DNA of 64,000 nt, taken from NCBI RefSeq assembly GCF_000002595.2, contig NC_057019.1, forward strand, positions 4,510,880 through 4,574,879, in the 5' to 3' direction. A program made the translations under genes and the position numbers. This document shows, one piece after another, positions 1 through 13,737 of this stretch (the stretch's first letter is position 1; every line of letters starts with the position of its first letter). The DNA comes from Chlamydomonas reinhardtii. Taxonomy: Eukaryota; Chlorophyta; Chlorophyceae; Chlamydomonadales; Chlamydomonadaceae. The notes below the pieces were generated by a model. It was not told the DNA's origin. It searched no databases and was given only the letters and a program-made list of their open reading frames with translations.

Positions 1-243
1 GGTGGGTGGGGGTTGCGGGGTGGGCCCTGGGAATCTGAAGCTGGCAGGCGGATGGGGGCCAGCTGTTCGAGCACACGTGGACGATGAGGGCCTGACGCCG
101 GCAGCCGCTGGTACCCACCTATCCTGCAACGGATCCTTTCCTGGTCCTCTGCCTCTCTGGTCTCCTGCTGCTGCCCCCCATCCACCCACACACCGGGTGC
201 TTCCTTCCTTGCTGCTGCTACTGCCTCCCCCCCCTGCCGGCAG

Positions 244-2724
<2,481 letters not shown>

Positions 2725-3489
2725 TGAGACAGATGAGACAAAATGAGGTGGAGTGTTGGGCTGGTGGGGCGCCGGCTCCAGGCACACGCGGCCTGGTGGC
2801 CAGGCGACAGCATACGAACGCGTGCGCGACACCTCGCAATTCATGGCGGTCATGGGGAAGTAGAGTAATGAATGGGGTCTGTTGCGTCCGCCGTGCATGA
2901 TGCATTGATGCGTGATCATGAGTGACCCGTGCGTGGGGTGAGCAGATGATTGCACTTCGGGGCGTTGTGGGTGTTGTGGATTCTTTCATGCATGCGCGGA
3001 CAGGGGGCTGCTGCTGCTAGTAACATGTTGCGGGAGGCATCGTATGTCGCCGTCCTCGTGATTCTCATATCAGGTGGCGTTGCTTGCTGAGCGTACGGCG
3101 CGCCAATGTCTCAATATTCTCATGACGCAAGACGGGGGATGTCCGGATCCAAGATTGCATTTGACGTTTGCTCAACGTAGTGGCCTCACACGCACGCCGT
3201 GGCCGCACGGACCGGCAGCACCTATGGCACACATGTGTTTGTCGGGTGCCATGGTGCGTGGGCTGCTGGGCCACTGAGTGGCCAGGCAAGCGCCAACGGC
3301 CATTTATTTGAGCACCGGAGCAACGGACTGCACATGCTGGGAGCAGAGCACGTGAAGGTGCAAGTGAACCGCCTGCGCCGGGGTAACGATTGAAGCAGGT
3401 GCAATTAGACATGGTAAGGAGCAGGTATGTTCTACTTGCCATATGGAGTGCCGTGTCTGCGGCACCGGGCGGCGAATTGTGTGTGCAAT
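2725..3489. other. 3' flank of channel gene, no gene seen
   Basis: Presumed 3' UTR followed by unannotated sequence. I found no TGTAA signal close to the stop, so the 3' end of the transcript is not located. Short reading frames on both strands show no recognisable domain. Confidence 0.5.
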
Positions 3490-3665
3490 GGGACAGTGTT
3501 GCGGCAGGTTGGTGAGGTCCCGGAGGGTGCAGCTGATTCCCAGACCCCAGCAGATGGCAAACAATTTGCAACGGCAGGGCAGGAGTGCGCGGCTGGTCAA
3601 ACGCCGGAGTTGCTGTACCGACGAGTTGCTGGCTGGCTGGAAGTTTGCTGACGCGCATTCCTCAC
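3490..3665 (+). repeat. Dispersed repeat R1, copy a
   Basis: Contains the series GGGACAGTGTTGCGGCAGG, GGGTGCAGCTGATTCCCAGA, ACAATTTGCAACGGCAGG and GCTGGCTGGAAGTTTGC. The same series occurs at 15538-15690 (opposite strand), in part at 15885-15955, and in part at 47022-47112. This is the longest copy. I do not recognise the family; a MITE or SINE is possible. Confidence 0.7.
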
Positions 3666-3774
3666 GGGCATGCCGCATCTGTGAAGGGCACTGAAATGTG
3701 GGAGTGACGTACATTGGCATCAGTTGAAGTCAGGGGTGCCCTGCCCGTAGGGGACGTCACCAAGCAGCCCCTGT

Positions 3775-4042
3775 GCACATTGATGTCATTGGCACGCCGT
3801 CCGAACTGTGTCAGAAGTTCGGGGAGAGCGTCTGCGCGCTGAATGCGTCCTTCCAGGGGCTGGTACGTTCATATCGGTACTAGTGTTGAACATGTCTGAA
3901 TGAATCGCAACTGCCGCTGCCGCAGCTGCTGGACGTGCGCGCTGCGACGGGCCTGCTGCAAGGCGGGTTTTCAGTGGCATTGAAGGAAACGGTGCATGCA
4001 TTACCGCCAGGTACCGGCGGTGTTAACGGCGCGTTACAATGG
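3775..4042 (+). pseudogene. Fragment duplicated from the gene at 33.6 kb
   Basis: The segment copies 33716-34110. It has the end of exon 1 (CQKFGESVCALNAS conserved), the first intron including GTACGTTCATATCGG, the start of exon 2 (GLLQGGFS), and then, after an internal deletion of most of exon 2, a stretch matching the second intron. Introns are present, so this is a DNA-level duplication, not a retrocopy. Several substitutions separate it from the parent, and the open frame is lost by the deletion. No start codon or promoter is included. Its right edge abuts the LINE cluster. Confidence 0.85.
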
Positions 4043-4063
4043 AGTAACGTCGCCCCGGCATAG

Positions 4064-4636
4064 TTAGCTGATAGAGGTTACATGTGGGACGACAGCCGTG
4101 GACTAGCCAGGGCCCCAAAAACGTACGAGACACGCACGCTCACCCGAGGAGAGATCCCCGAATGACCCCCATGCTCCTCGCCTCCGGAGAGGGGAGGAAC
4201 CCCAGGCCCGGCTCACCGCAAACGCTAGCGCTGCTCACCTAAGCCGTGGGTCGGCGTCATAAGACTACCTCTTGCGAGTCCCTAAGCTGACAAGCTAGGG
4301 TGAGGCCGGTGGCGAGTCCGCTGTTGGCCCTACCAAGATAACCCCTCCAACATCATCTGACGCTAGGAATGGGTGCTGGTTCGGGACAAGGTCCCAGCGG
4401 CGCGGAGGCCGACGCAGACTCACAAACGCAGCTAGCCGTGACCAGAAGTCCGCAATCACCTCCACACCGATCCTTCGCACAACAGCAACCTCCGCAGTCC
4501 GGTCTGCAGCATCACGGCAAGCGTAAAGGCGCTGTCGGCCGTATTCCATTAGCTGATAGAGGTTACATGTGGGACGACAGCCGTGGACTAGCCAGGGCCC
4601 CAAAAACGTACGAGACACGCACGCTCACCCATTCCA
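4064..4636 (-). mobile_element. Two 5'-truncated LINE tails, one nested at a target duplication
   Basis: The 3' end of each LINE copy reads TTAGCTGATAGAGGTTACAT on the plus strand. Copy A (4064-4548) keeps the 3' UTR and the last 107 codons of the ORF and stops at GTATTCCA. An 82-bp tail (4549-4630) follows, cut at CGCTCACCC. ATTCCA occurs on both sides of that short tail (end of A and 4631-4636), which looks like a 6-bp target-site duplication made when the short copy inserted between A and the next copy. Confidence 0.8.
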
Positions 4637-7127
4637 TTAGCTGATAGAGGTTACATGTGGGACGACAGCCGTGGACTAGCCAGGGCCCCAAAAACGTACG
4701 AGACACGCACGCTCACCCGAGGAGAGATCCCCGAATGACCCCCATGCTCCTCGCCTCCGGAGAGGGGAGGAACCCCAGGCCCGGCTCACCGCAAACGCTA
4801 GCGCTGCTCACCTAAGCCGTGGGTCGGCGTCATAAGACTACCTCTTGCGAGTCCCTAAGCTGACAAGCTAGGGTGAGGCCGGTGGCGAGTCCGCTGATGG
4901 CCCTACCAAGATAACCCCTCCAACATCATCTGACGCTAGGAATGGGTGCTGGTTCGGGACAAGGTCCCAGCGGCGCGGAGGCCGACGCAGACTCACAAAC
5001 GCAGCTAGCCGTGACCAGAAATCCGCAATCACCTCCACACCGATCCTTCGCACAACAGCAACCTCCGCAGTCCGGTCTGCAGCATCACGGCAAGCGTAAA
5101 GGCGCTGTCGGCCGTATTCCAGGGCCGCCACAGCAGCCAAGCACACGATGTCCCACACCGCCTGCGATAGCCCTGGTGGCGCCTGTACTAACCACAACTG
5201 GTTCCGTGTGATGTCCACATTCGCATGCTCCCGCATCACATCACGCAGAGCCTCCGCCACCACACAGTCCCAGAAGTGATGAACCCTAGCCCCAGCAGTC
5301 ATCCGAGTCCCACACGGGCATTTCTCCACGCGTCCATCTGCGGCCCACGCCGCAAGCATCCCAAAGCCCGTGAACCCATTGACTGCCAGACGCCAAAGCG
5401 GTTCCTTGTGTCGCGGCTCCCACACCAAAGCCCACAGCCGCGCCAGGGCCGCCCGCAGCGCATGAATCGCTTCCGCTGGCGGCGCGGCGCCGCTGTAGGC
5501 CTCTTGGACGAAGGCCAAGTGACGCACGCGGAGCGCGTCGTACGCAGGCGCAAGTTGAAGCTGGGTTGCCTGCTTCACCGTAAGGGTCAGCAAGGGCACG
5601 TCAGCCGCGCCATGCCGCCACCCCAGGCTCTGCGCAAGCAGCAGCCATACCTGGGGGGCAGGAGGCGCGGAGGCCGCGCCGCCAGGCGCATGCAGTGTGG
5701 CCGACGCCGCCACCCTCCACGCCGCCGGTACACGGGCCAGCAGCGCGGAGAATTGGGCAGCGGCATCCGGGCCGGACTGCAGCTCCGGCGGCACGCGCGC
5801 CATATCCGTAATGCGCAGGATGGGGCGCAGGACGGACCGCTTGTACTGTATAGTGCAGCGACGTGCGAGGCGCGGCCCGAGCGCACCAGCCGGCTTGGAA
5901 GCCACCAGCTGGCGCACCGCGGCCATCGCCTCCCAGCACCGCACTGCCGTGCCGAGCGTGAGCAGACCCGGCAGCGCCATGAGAGCTGGGAAGTCACGTT
6001 CCAAGCCACCCGCCTGAAGCCCCGCCGCACACGGCAAGACTGGATTGCCCCAGAGCGGAAGTGCAAAGCACCAGGGCCCGGGCACCAGCACAGCCGGGCG
6101 TAGGATTGTGACCGGAGGCAGGTAGCTGAGGGCACCCAGGAGGCGCACGAGGGCCGGGCAGGTTGCCGCCACCGGCTGGCCGAAGATTGCACAGCCATCG
6201 GCAGCGGGTCCGACACCGCCGGCCGCCCGCTGCATCGTCAGGACGCAGAGGGGGTGGGCGGCCGTGTGTAGCTGCTGCACCAGGGCGGTGGCGGCGGCTG
6301 TCCACGGCGGTACGTAAGTGCCAGCCGCAGAGCCGTGCATGTGCTGCAGCCAGCGCACAGCCAACACAGCGTGTCGGGCGCGCACGTGTTCCACCACCGG
6401 CAGCAGTCCAAAGCCGCCATCGCGTGGCGGCAGGGCGACGCAGTCGGAGGGTAGGCCGGGAAGTCGGGCCCGGCCAGCACCTTGCGGCGTGGCAACGATG
6501 ATGCGGCGGTCCACAAACCGCACAAGCGTTGTGAGGAAGTCTGCCAAAACCGTCTGCGGCGGCAGACCCGCAAACTCCATATGGTAGAGCACACGGCTGA
6601 CGGCGTAGGAGGAGGCACAGAAGCCACGGCCAAAGGCAGTTAGGGGGAGGCCGCAGAGCGTCCCCAGGGTGCCAATGGCAGGGGAGAGGGAAGGAGCTCC
6701 CTGGGCTGCAGCCGTGCCAAGTGGGAGGTCGTAGAAGACCACACCCAGCGTGCGCGAGTGCGAGACTACGCGCAAGCCATGCGCCATAGCAACTGTGTTG
6801 GGCGGGGCAGGCGCGGCTACGGCACCACCAGCACCCGCGGCGGAGCCGCCGCCCGTCACGCCACCAGTGACCACAACACCGGCAGCTGCCCAAACCGCGC
6901 CCGCCCGAGAAGGCACCGCACCACCGGCCGCCAAGATGCCCCCACCAGAGTGGCTGGCGCCGGGGCCGCCGCCAGCCACCGCGCCACCAGCCGCCGCGCC
7001 GCCGGCAACCATGCCGCCGGTAGCTGCCACACTGGTCGCCGCCACGCCGTGAGCTGCCATGTTGCCAGCCGCTGCGCCGCCAGCCGCCAAGCCAGCAGCG
7101 ACAGCGCGGGATAGTTAGCGGGCATAG
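4637..7127 (-). mobile_element. LINE retrotransposon (L1-like), 5'-truncated copy with 740-codon ORF
   Basis: On the minus strand a 740-codon frame (7090 to 4868) reads through the region downstream of the reverse-transcriptase core and ends in a C-terminal zinc-knuckle-like block: CPCGTRMTAGARVHHFWDC, i.e. C-x-C...H-H-F-W-x-x-C. That order (RT thumb, long alpha-helical connector, Cys/His knuckle) is typical of L1-type ORF2 C-termini. The endonuclease and the RT catalytic motifs are missing, so the copy is 5'-truncated. The first 100 or so codons are an Ala/Gly-rich repeat and may not be native protein. A 3' UTR of about 230 bp follows the stop. The family name is inferred from domain order only. 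Confidence 0.75.
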
Positions 7128-8018
7128 TTAGCTGATAGAGGTTACATGTGGGACGACAGCCGTGGACTAGCCAGGGCCCCAAAAACGTACGAGACACGCA
7201 CGCTCACCCGAGGAGAGATCCCCGAATGACCCCCACGCTCCTCGCCTCCGGAGAGGGGAGGAACCCCAGGCCCGGCTCACCGCAAACGCTAGCGCTGCTC
7301 ACCTAAGCCGTGGGTCGGCGTCATAAGACTACCTCTTGCGAGTCCCTAAGCTGACAAGCTAGGGTGAGGCCGGTGGCGAGTCCGCTGTTGGCCCTACCAA
7401 GATAACCCCTCCAACATCATCTGACGCTAGGAATGGGTGCTGGTTCGGGACAAGGTCCCAGCGGCGCGGAGGCCGACGCAGACTCACAAACGCAGCTAGC
7501 CGTGACCAGAAGTCCGCAATCACCTCCACACCGATCCTTCGCACAACAGCAACCTCCGCAGTCCGGTCTGCAGCATCACGGCAAGCGTAAAGGCGCTGTC
7601 GGCCGTATTCCATTAGCTGATAGAGGTTACATGTGGGACGACAGCCGTGGACTAGCCAGGGCCCCAAAAACGTACGAGACACGCACGCTCACCCATTCCA
7701 TTAGCTGATAGAGGTTACATGTGGGACGACAGCCGTGGACTAGCCAGGGCCCCAAAAACGTACGAGACACGCACGCTCACCCGAGGAGAGATCCCCGAAT
7801 GACCCCCATGCTCCTCGCCTCCGGAGAGGGGAGGAACCCCAGGCCCGGCTCACCGCAAACGCTAGCGCTGCTCACCTAAGCCGTGGGTCGGCGTCATAAG
7901 ACTACCTCTTGCGAGTCCCTAAGCTGACAAGCTAGGGTGAGGCCGGTGGCGAGTCCGCTGTTGGCCCTACCAAGATAACCCCTCCAACATCATCTGACGC
8001 TAGGAATGGGTGCTGGTT
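7128..8018 (-). mobile_element. Tandem duplicate of the LINE cluster, cut at 8018
   Basis: Sequence from 7128 repeats that from 4064 with a constant offset of 3064 bp: tail A (7128-7612), the 82-bp tail (7613-7694), the ATTCCA duplication, and then the start of the large copy (7701-8018). Only single-base differences were seen (for example CCCATGCTCC against CCCACGCTCC). It stops in the middle of the ORF, 155 bp before the first assembly gap. The second unit is therefore either truncated or collapsed by assembly. Confidence 0.85.
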
Positions 8019-8173
8019 ATGCTGCCAGGGTATATGGTCAAAATGGACCTTTGAAAACGTAGCCCCTGCGCCCAGCTATCAGTGCCGACTGATCGTGGCC
8101 TGCATCGACGTTTGTTGTAGTCGATATCAGGGGGGGGGCTCTCCTGGTCGATATGCATTTTGGCGGGGGGGTG

Positions 8174-8273
8174 NNNNNNNNNNNNNNNNNNNNNNNNNNN
8201 NNNNNNNNNNNNNNNNNNNNNNNNNNNNNNNNNNNNNNNNNNNNNNNNNNNNNNNNNNNNNNNNNNNNNNNNN
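8174..8273. other. Assembly gap (100 N)
   Basis: Exactly 100 N, the usual placeholder for a gap of unknown size. Poly-G and poly-C runs lie on its edges. The sequence between the truncated LINE duplicate and the inverted repeat at 8280 is unknown. Confidence 0.99.
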
Positions 8274-8279
8274 TCCCCC

Positions 8280-8735
8280 CGCCAGCGAGGAGCGTAGAGG
8301 GGGTTCGCCGAGCTGGGGCGGCTAAAAGTTCACAGCACATCGCAACTGTGCATGACTTTGCTCACCGATTATATCAACGGATACAGCTGCTCGCACATAT
8401 CGTGTAAGCTTTCATCCCAGCCGATCGGAACGAGCGCGCTCTGAAATTCTTGCAAGTGCGCGCTCTGGCAGGCCAGACTATGTCGCTAATACATCGCACT
8501 GTAAGTTATAGCTGCGCGCATTCTCGAGGAAGCCAAGAAAGCGCAGTTACCGGCTTCGTTCATACGCTGCACTCGCTCTCGCGGCCTGGAAAGAAGATCA
8601 CGTATACAAGAAGCTGCGAATAATCGATCATGATAGTTGGTTCGAGCTGAATCGCGCTGTAGCGCAAACGCACCGGGTGCGTCACACTTTCCATGGCATA
8701 TGTAGATAGCTGGGCTAACGACCCTGGGTCACATG
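8280..8735 (+). repeat. Left arm of a diverged long inverted repeat
   Basis: The reverse complement of this stretch aligns with 10649-11085 in the same order. Shared words include CAGCTATCTAC, GGAAAGTGTGACGCA, GCGAGAGCGAGTGCAGCGTA, GAATGCGCG, CACAGTTGCGA and CCAGCTCGGCGA. By eye about two thirds of bases match, so the arms are old. No transposase reading frame is visible between them. Confidence 0.75.
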
Positions 8736-9681
8736 CAGTACTATCGCGAATAGCCGCCGAGGAGAACCGGGCTCAATGGCATCGGGTAGGCCCTGTTACA
8801 CAGACCGCCAAAGTCGCGCCCGTTTGGCGAGCTCGCCACAGGAGCGCGATTTCATTGTTTTGCCATACTTCCTCAATAGCGCGATTTGTGAGCCGCGAAC
8901 TCGTGCAGACCGAAGCCCGTCTTCAACAGTTTTCCGCAGTTCCCTTGCGTGCCCGTTATAAGTGCGGGGAAAGCAAATCATTTACAGGCGGTGCCCATTG
9001 CGAGCAAATAAGGAAGCGAGCGTTTTCGTGAGGTTCTGGATTTAGCTTCCGTTTTTGTCGTAAGTTTGCTACGCAATGCACTTGTGGGTTTGTCTTATTA
9101 GCCTTTAAATTGTGACAATTCAAAAATTTGAAAAACCTTGCAACCGGTCGGACTCGGTCGCGACCGCACGAAATCCCTACATGCCGACTCAGCCTACACA
9201 CATTAACACCCCATTATTGCTCTGTAACATACGTTATGCCTTTGGGTACGGGGCTCAGAGCGTTCCGCGCCGGACATGCAGCGGTTGATTGGCTAACAAA
9301 GTCGTGCTCACCAGGACTGAGCATCTGCACCCGAAAGCTTGCTGCATGGTGTCATATGAATGGCTGCTTCTGATTCGGGCCTGTTCAGAGCCCTCCTGAG
9401 ATGCCCGCCGTGGGAGATGTATGCCCTAGGACGCCCCTACATGCCGTGTGACAGTTCTGATGTTCTTTTCCGTGGCCTAGCCGCCATGTCTCTACATCGG
9501 GCCCTAGAACACAGCCTGTGCAAGAGTGTGAAGAGTGTGAGCCGGCGCGAGACCCCACCCACATCCCACCGAGACCCAAGCCGAGACCCCACATCCGCAC
9601 CTGTCTTGCGACCCTTTGCGACCAAGTTCCCCACGTGCCTTGCCCCGCCGACCGAAAAGCAGCACACCCAGACCGAGATCT
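8736..9681. other. Interior of inverted-repeat element, no gene seen
   Basis: Less GC-rich than its surroundings, with only short frames lacking any domain signature. Near the right end is a C-rich stretch (9530-9665) in which 'GAGACCC'-type words recur, just before a LINE fragment starts. Confidence 0.5.
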
Positions 9682-10648
9682 TTCGGGACAAGGTCCCAGC
9701 GGCGCGGAGGCCGACGCAGACTCACAAACGCAGCTAGCCGTGACCAGAAGTCCGCAATCACCTCCACACCGATCCTTCGCACAACAGCAACCTCCGCAGT
9801 CCGGTCTGCAGCATCACGGCAAGCGTAAAGGCGCTGTCGGCCGTATTCCAGGGCCGCCACAGCAGCCAAGCACACGATGTCCCACACCGCCTGCGATAGC
9901 CCTGGTGGCGCCTGTACTAACCACAACTGGTTCCGTGTGATGTCCACATTCGCATGCTCCCGCATCACATCACGCAGAGCCTCCGCCACCACACAGTCCC
10001 AGAAGTGATGAACCCTAGCCCCAGCAGTCATCTGAGTCCCACACGGGCATTTCTCCACGCGTCCATCTGCGGCCCACGCCGCAAGCATCCCAAAGCCCGT
10101 GAACCCGTTGACTGCCAGACGCCAGAGCGGTTCCTTGTGTCGCGGCTCCCACACCAAAGCCCACAGCCGCGCCAGGGCCGCCCGCAGCGCATGAATCGCT
10201 TCCGCTGGCGGCGCGGCGCCGCTGTAGGCCTCTTGGATGAAGGCCAAGTGACGCACGCGGAGTGCGTCGTACGCAGGCGCAAGTTGAAGCTGGGTTGCCT
10301 GCTTCACCGTAAGGGTCAGCAAGGGCACGTCAGCCGCGCCATGCCGCCACCCCAGGCTCTGCGCAAGCAGCAGCCATACCTGGGGGGCAGGAGGCGTGGA
10401 GGCCGCGCCGCCAGGCGCATGCAGTGTGGCCGACGCCGCCACCCTCCACGCCGCCGGTACACGGGCCAGCAGCGCGGAGAATTGGGCAGCAGCATCCGGG
10501 CCGGACTGCAGCTCCGGCGGCACGCGCGCCATATCCGTAATGCGCAGGATGGGGCGCAGGACGGACCGCTTGTACTGCATAGTGCAGCGACGCGCGAGGC
10601 GCGGCCCGAGCGCACCAGCCGGCTTGGAAGCCACCAGCTGGCGCACCG
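9682..10648 (-). mobile_element. Internal LINE fragment inside the inverted repeat
   Basis: A 967-bp segment nearly identical to 4961-5925 of the large LINE copy, carrying the C-terminal part of the ORF with the Cys/His knuckle (CPCGTQMTAGARVHHFWDC). It lacks both the 3' UTR tail and everything upstream. Its right end coincides exactly with the start of the right inverted-repeat arm. Loss of the 3' tail is not expected from simple target-primed insertion, so deletion or recombination shaped it. Confidence 0.85.
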
Positions 10649-11085
10649 TACAGCTATCTACGGGTCCTCTGGAAAGTGTGACGCATCCTATGCGTCGTCG
10701 CGGACAGCGCGATTTCGGCCCAACGCATTGACATCACGGAATGATCATAGCGTTCTCTATTCGTGATCTTGGTCCCAGGGCGCGAGAGCGAGTGCAGCGT
10801 ATGAATGAGGCATGTAACTGCGCTTCATTGTCAGGCGCGAGAATGCGCGTGCATAGCGATAACTTGCATCGCAAGTTTCAAACAGCACAGATACGGTTGT
10901 CAGAAAACACTGAAGCATGAAAATGGGAAGCCATCTCGGCCGGTCGGAAAGGCGAGATCACAAGGATGACGAGAAGCCGTATCCATGCATATCGCCTATC
11001 GCAAAGATACACAGTTGCGAGGTGCGAACTTATAGAACTTTGGCGGGAGTGCCAGCTCGGCGACGCCGACCTCGCTCCACCCACG
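10649..11085 (-). repeat. Right arm of the diverged long inverted repeat
   Basis: Mirror of 8280-8735. It starts with GTACAGCTATCTACGG directly after the LINE fragment and ends around CCAGCTCGGCGACGCC. Arms of about 440 bp around a 1.9-kb interior suggest an old non-autonomous DNA transposon or foldback element. No flanking target duplication could be checked because the left end lies beside the gap. Confidence 0.75.
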
Positions 11086-11424
11086 CCCCACCCACCACCA
11101 CCAACATAATGAAGCGTCCAGAGCTCGGATAGCTGGGCTCAGGGGCTAAGTTTCTTGAACGGATTTATCAGACCTCATGTTCCCTGGGGTGGAAAGGTTG
11201 AGTTTGACAGCCTGTGCGTCGTGAAAGAAAACTAACCAACCGGCTCCGCCTGAGCCTGATCCTGTCATCCAACCCGCCTAGGACAAACAGAGAAACAGCT
11301 CTCGTGAGACAAGCAGCTACCGACGTCCTCGTACGGCAGCGCTTGGCTTGGTTTTGGAAGCGCCCCTTTCCACACAGCACGTGGCCTCACCCGCGGGCGC
11401 TCCGTTCGACGCCTCACCGATTAC
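11086..11424. other. Unannotated flank, no gene seen
   Basis: A short CCACCACCACC run and otherwise ordinary sequence. Nothing recognisable before the recombinase-type element starts at TTTGAGATAGG. Confidence 0.5.
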
Positions 11425-12071
11425 TTTGAGATAGGCTGGCTGCTCACGGTTGTGGGAGACGCACGACAGCGATTGACAGAGGAGACCCAACCTCCCACAC
11501 ATTACCAGCCCCGATAACCATCACTGCGAGCGTCCGTTGCCCTGTAACTCACGCATTGCTCAACGTCACGCACCGTCACAGTGGTCCCAGCCCGGGAGTC
11601 GGCAAATGAAAGTAGGGGGAGAAATAGGGCCTAGCTGACCTATTGCGCGCTGCTCGCGCCTTGGCCCTGCCGCAGCCCTCCACCTGGCTGCGGCTGCGGG
11701 TCTGCCCGGCAGCTTCCCGTTTGCCGCCAAGCAGAAACCTCCCCCCGGGCGGAAACCCCTAACTCCGCTACACCAAGCAACCCTCACAAAAGAAAACACA
11801 TCCAAAGACAGGGCGGGCGGGTGGGAAAGAAAAACTAGAAGTCCCTCACTGACTGGACTGACAGCCACTAAGTAACTCTACAAATAAAGACCAAACTGGG
11901 GGCCAGCCTGCGACTACAAAGCGGGCAAGAGTCCATGCACACCGGGGCACGAACCTACCGCCCCACGCACACTTGAGCACGACAACCGCCCTACAGGGCC
12001 GCGCCTCCCCTTGCCTACAGCCGCCACCTCCTTCAAAACATATTTTAGTCAAGAGAAGCCTAAAATGACAC
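11425..12071 (-). mobile_element. Short (647 bp) non-autonomous relative of the tyrosine-recombinase element
   Basis: Its first about 325 bp and last 246 bp are the same as the ends of the long copy that follows immediately. About 80 bp in the middle (around 11747-11825) are absent from both long copies, so it is not a simple deletion of them but derives from another family member. It abuts the next copy head to tail at GACAC|TTTGAG. Confidence 0.8.
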
Positions 12072-12403
12072 TTTGAGATAGGCTGGCTGCTCACGGTTGT
12101 GGGAGACGCACGACAGCGATTGACAGAGGAGACCCAACCTCCCACACATTACCAGCCCCGATAACCATCACTGCGAGCGTCCGTTGCCCTGTAACTCACG
12201 CATTGCTCAACGTCACGCACCGTCACAGTGGTCCCAGCCCGGGAGTCGGCAAATGAAAGTAGGGGGAGAAATAGGGCCTAGCTGACCTATTGCGCGCTGC
12301 TCGCGCCTTGGCCCTGCCGCAGCCCTCCACCTGGCTGCGGCTGCGGGTCTGCCCGGCAGCTTCCCGTTTGCCGCCAAGCAGAAACCTCCCCCCAACCCGA
12401 TCC

Positions 12404-13191
12404 TCACATACGCGCTACTACCTGCTGCCGCACCCGAGCTGGCTTCTTGATGTACTCCAGAACAGCGTCCGAGCGCCAACGCCCCTGCTCCCTGATGTCT
12501 TCCAGCGCCACCGCGGCCGCCGTCGCGCCCCCCGCCGCAGGCTGTGGGCTGTGTAGCTCGCCACGTCCACGGTCCTCTCCTGGTGCGCTGCCAGTTGCAG
12601 CAGCAGCCCCCGTAACCGGGGTGTGAACCACGCCCGCGGCGTTGCCGTTCCCCGCACCCGCCCGACCAGCGGTACGAAGAGCGGGTCCCCGTCACCGTGG
12701 CTGATGAGCCTGTCTCCGCTGATGCCCTTGGAACGCTGCCAGTCTGCCAACGCGCTGATCGTCCCCTCCCACGTGCTGAGGGCCAGGCGACGCCCGTCGT
12801 GCGCTAGCCACAAGCACACGACGGTGGGGTTGAGGTCCAGCCCCGGCGCCCGCGGCAGCACAGCATCCTCCGCCAACCCGAGCTCCTTGCTGCCGAACTT
12901 GACGATGCGGCGCCGCGCCGTGGCGTATGTGACTGCCGAGCTCGCGGCGACCGAGCTCCCCGCTAACGCGACCAAGTTGCCGGCCAGCGACAGCGCCCCT
13001 GCGGGCACCGTCGCCGGCCTAACGCCCGCCGCCGTCAGGATACAGCGCGCACAGCGGAAAAGCCCGCTGGGGTAGGCGGTGGCTGGCACGCCTGCGCAGC
13101 GCCGGTGCCGCCGGGCGCAGGTGTCACAGCACAAGTCGGCGGCGCTGCAGGGCCTCGCGCACGCCGCGCAGCCGAGGACGCCGCGCGCCAC
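12404..13191 (-). CDS. Tyrosine recombinase region of the element
   Basis: The frame opens with a Cys-rich, PHD/zinc-ribbon-like block (CAACARPC, CCDTCARRHRRC, CARC). A helical stretch like the core-binding domain of phage-type integrases follows, then the catalytic box TAHSLRRG, matching the H-x-L-R signature. Slightly further along the same strand DAVLEYIKKP carries a candidate nucleophilic tyrosine. Whether both parts are joined by splicing I cannot tell. Expected role: excision and integration of the element in the nucleus. The same region of the second copy is 30317-31104. Confidence 0.6.
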
Positions 13192-13737
13192 GTGCTCTGC
13201 TCACAGCGGGCAAGGCGAGTCAGTTCATACGGAGTACGTACAGCAGGTCGTACGGGGCGGGATCGGCCACCTTCCCCCAAGGCCATAGGCAAACCATGCG
13301 CCCTGCTTCGATCACCTCCGCCACCTTAAACACCCTGCTGCCTTTACCCCTGCTGCCCCCCGCCCAGCGGCGGAATCATGGCTGCTGCGGCCAGTGCGGC
13401 ACCACCACTGTGGCCCGAGTGCTGCTGCTGATTGCTGCCGCTGCCGCCAGCGTCTCCAGGACCTGGCCGATCAGCGCTGTCGGCGGGAAAGCCCACAGGA
13501 CCTTGCCGGCCAGCTCCGCCTCAAACTCCCCCCGTACCAATTCCAAATCCGCTACCGTGCAGCGGTGAGCCCCATGCCACACGCTGGAGTCGCTCCGCAG
13601 CACGTCCCATCACCATGAGAGGTCTGCGGCTGCGTCAGCCAGTATCAAGCCACTCTTGCAGCGCTGCGGCCTCCGCCAGCGCCGCGCTACGCGCCAGAAC
13701 TGTGTCTGCGGGATTGGGAGGTAGGTGCAAAGTGGGG

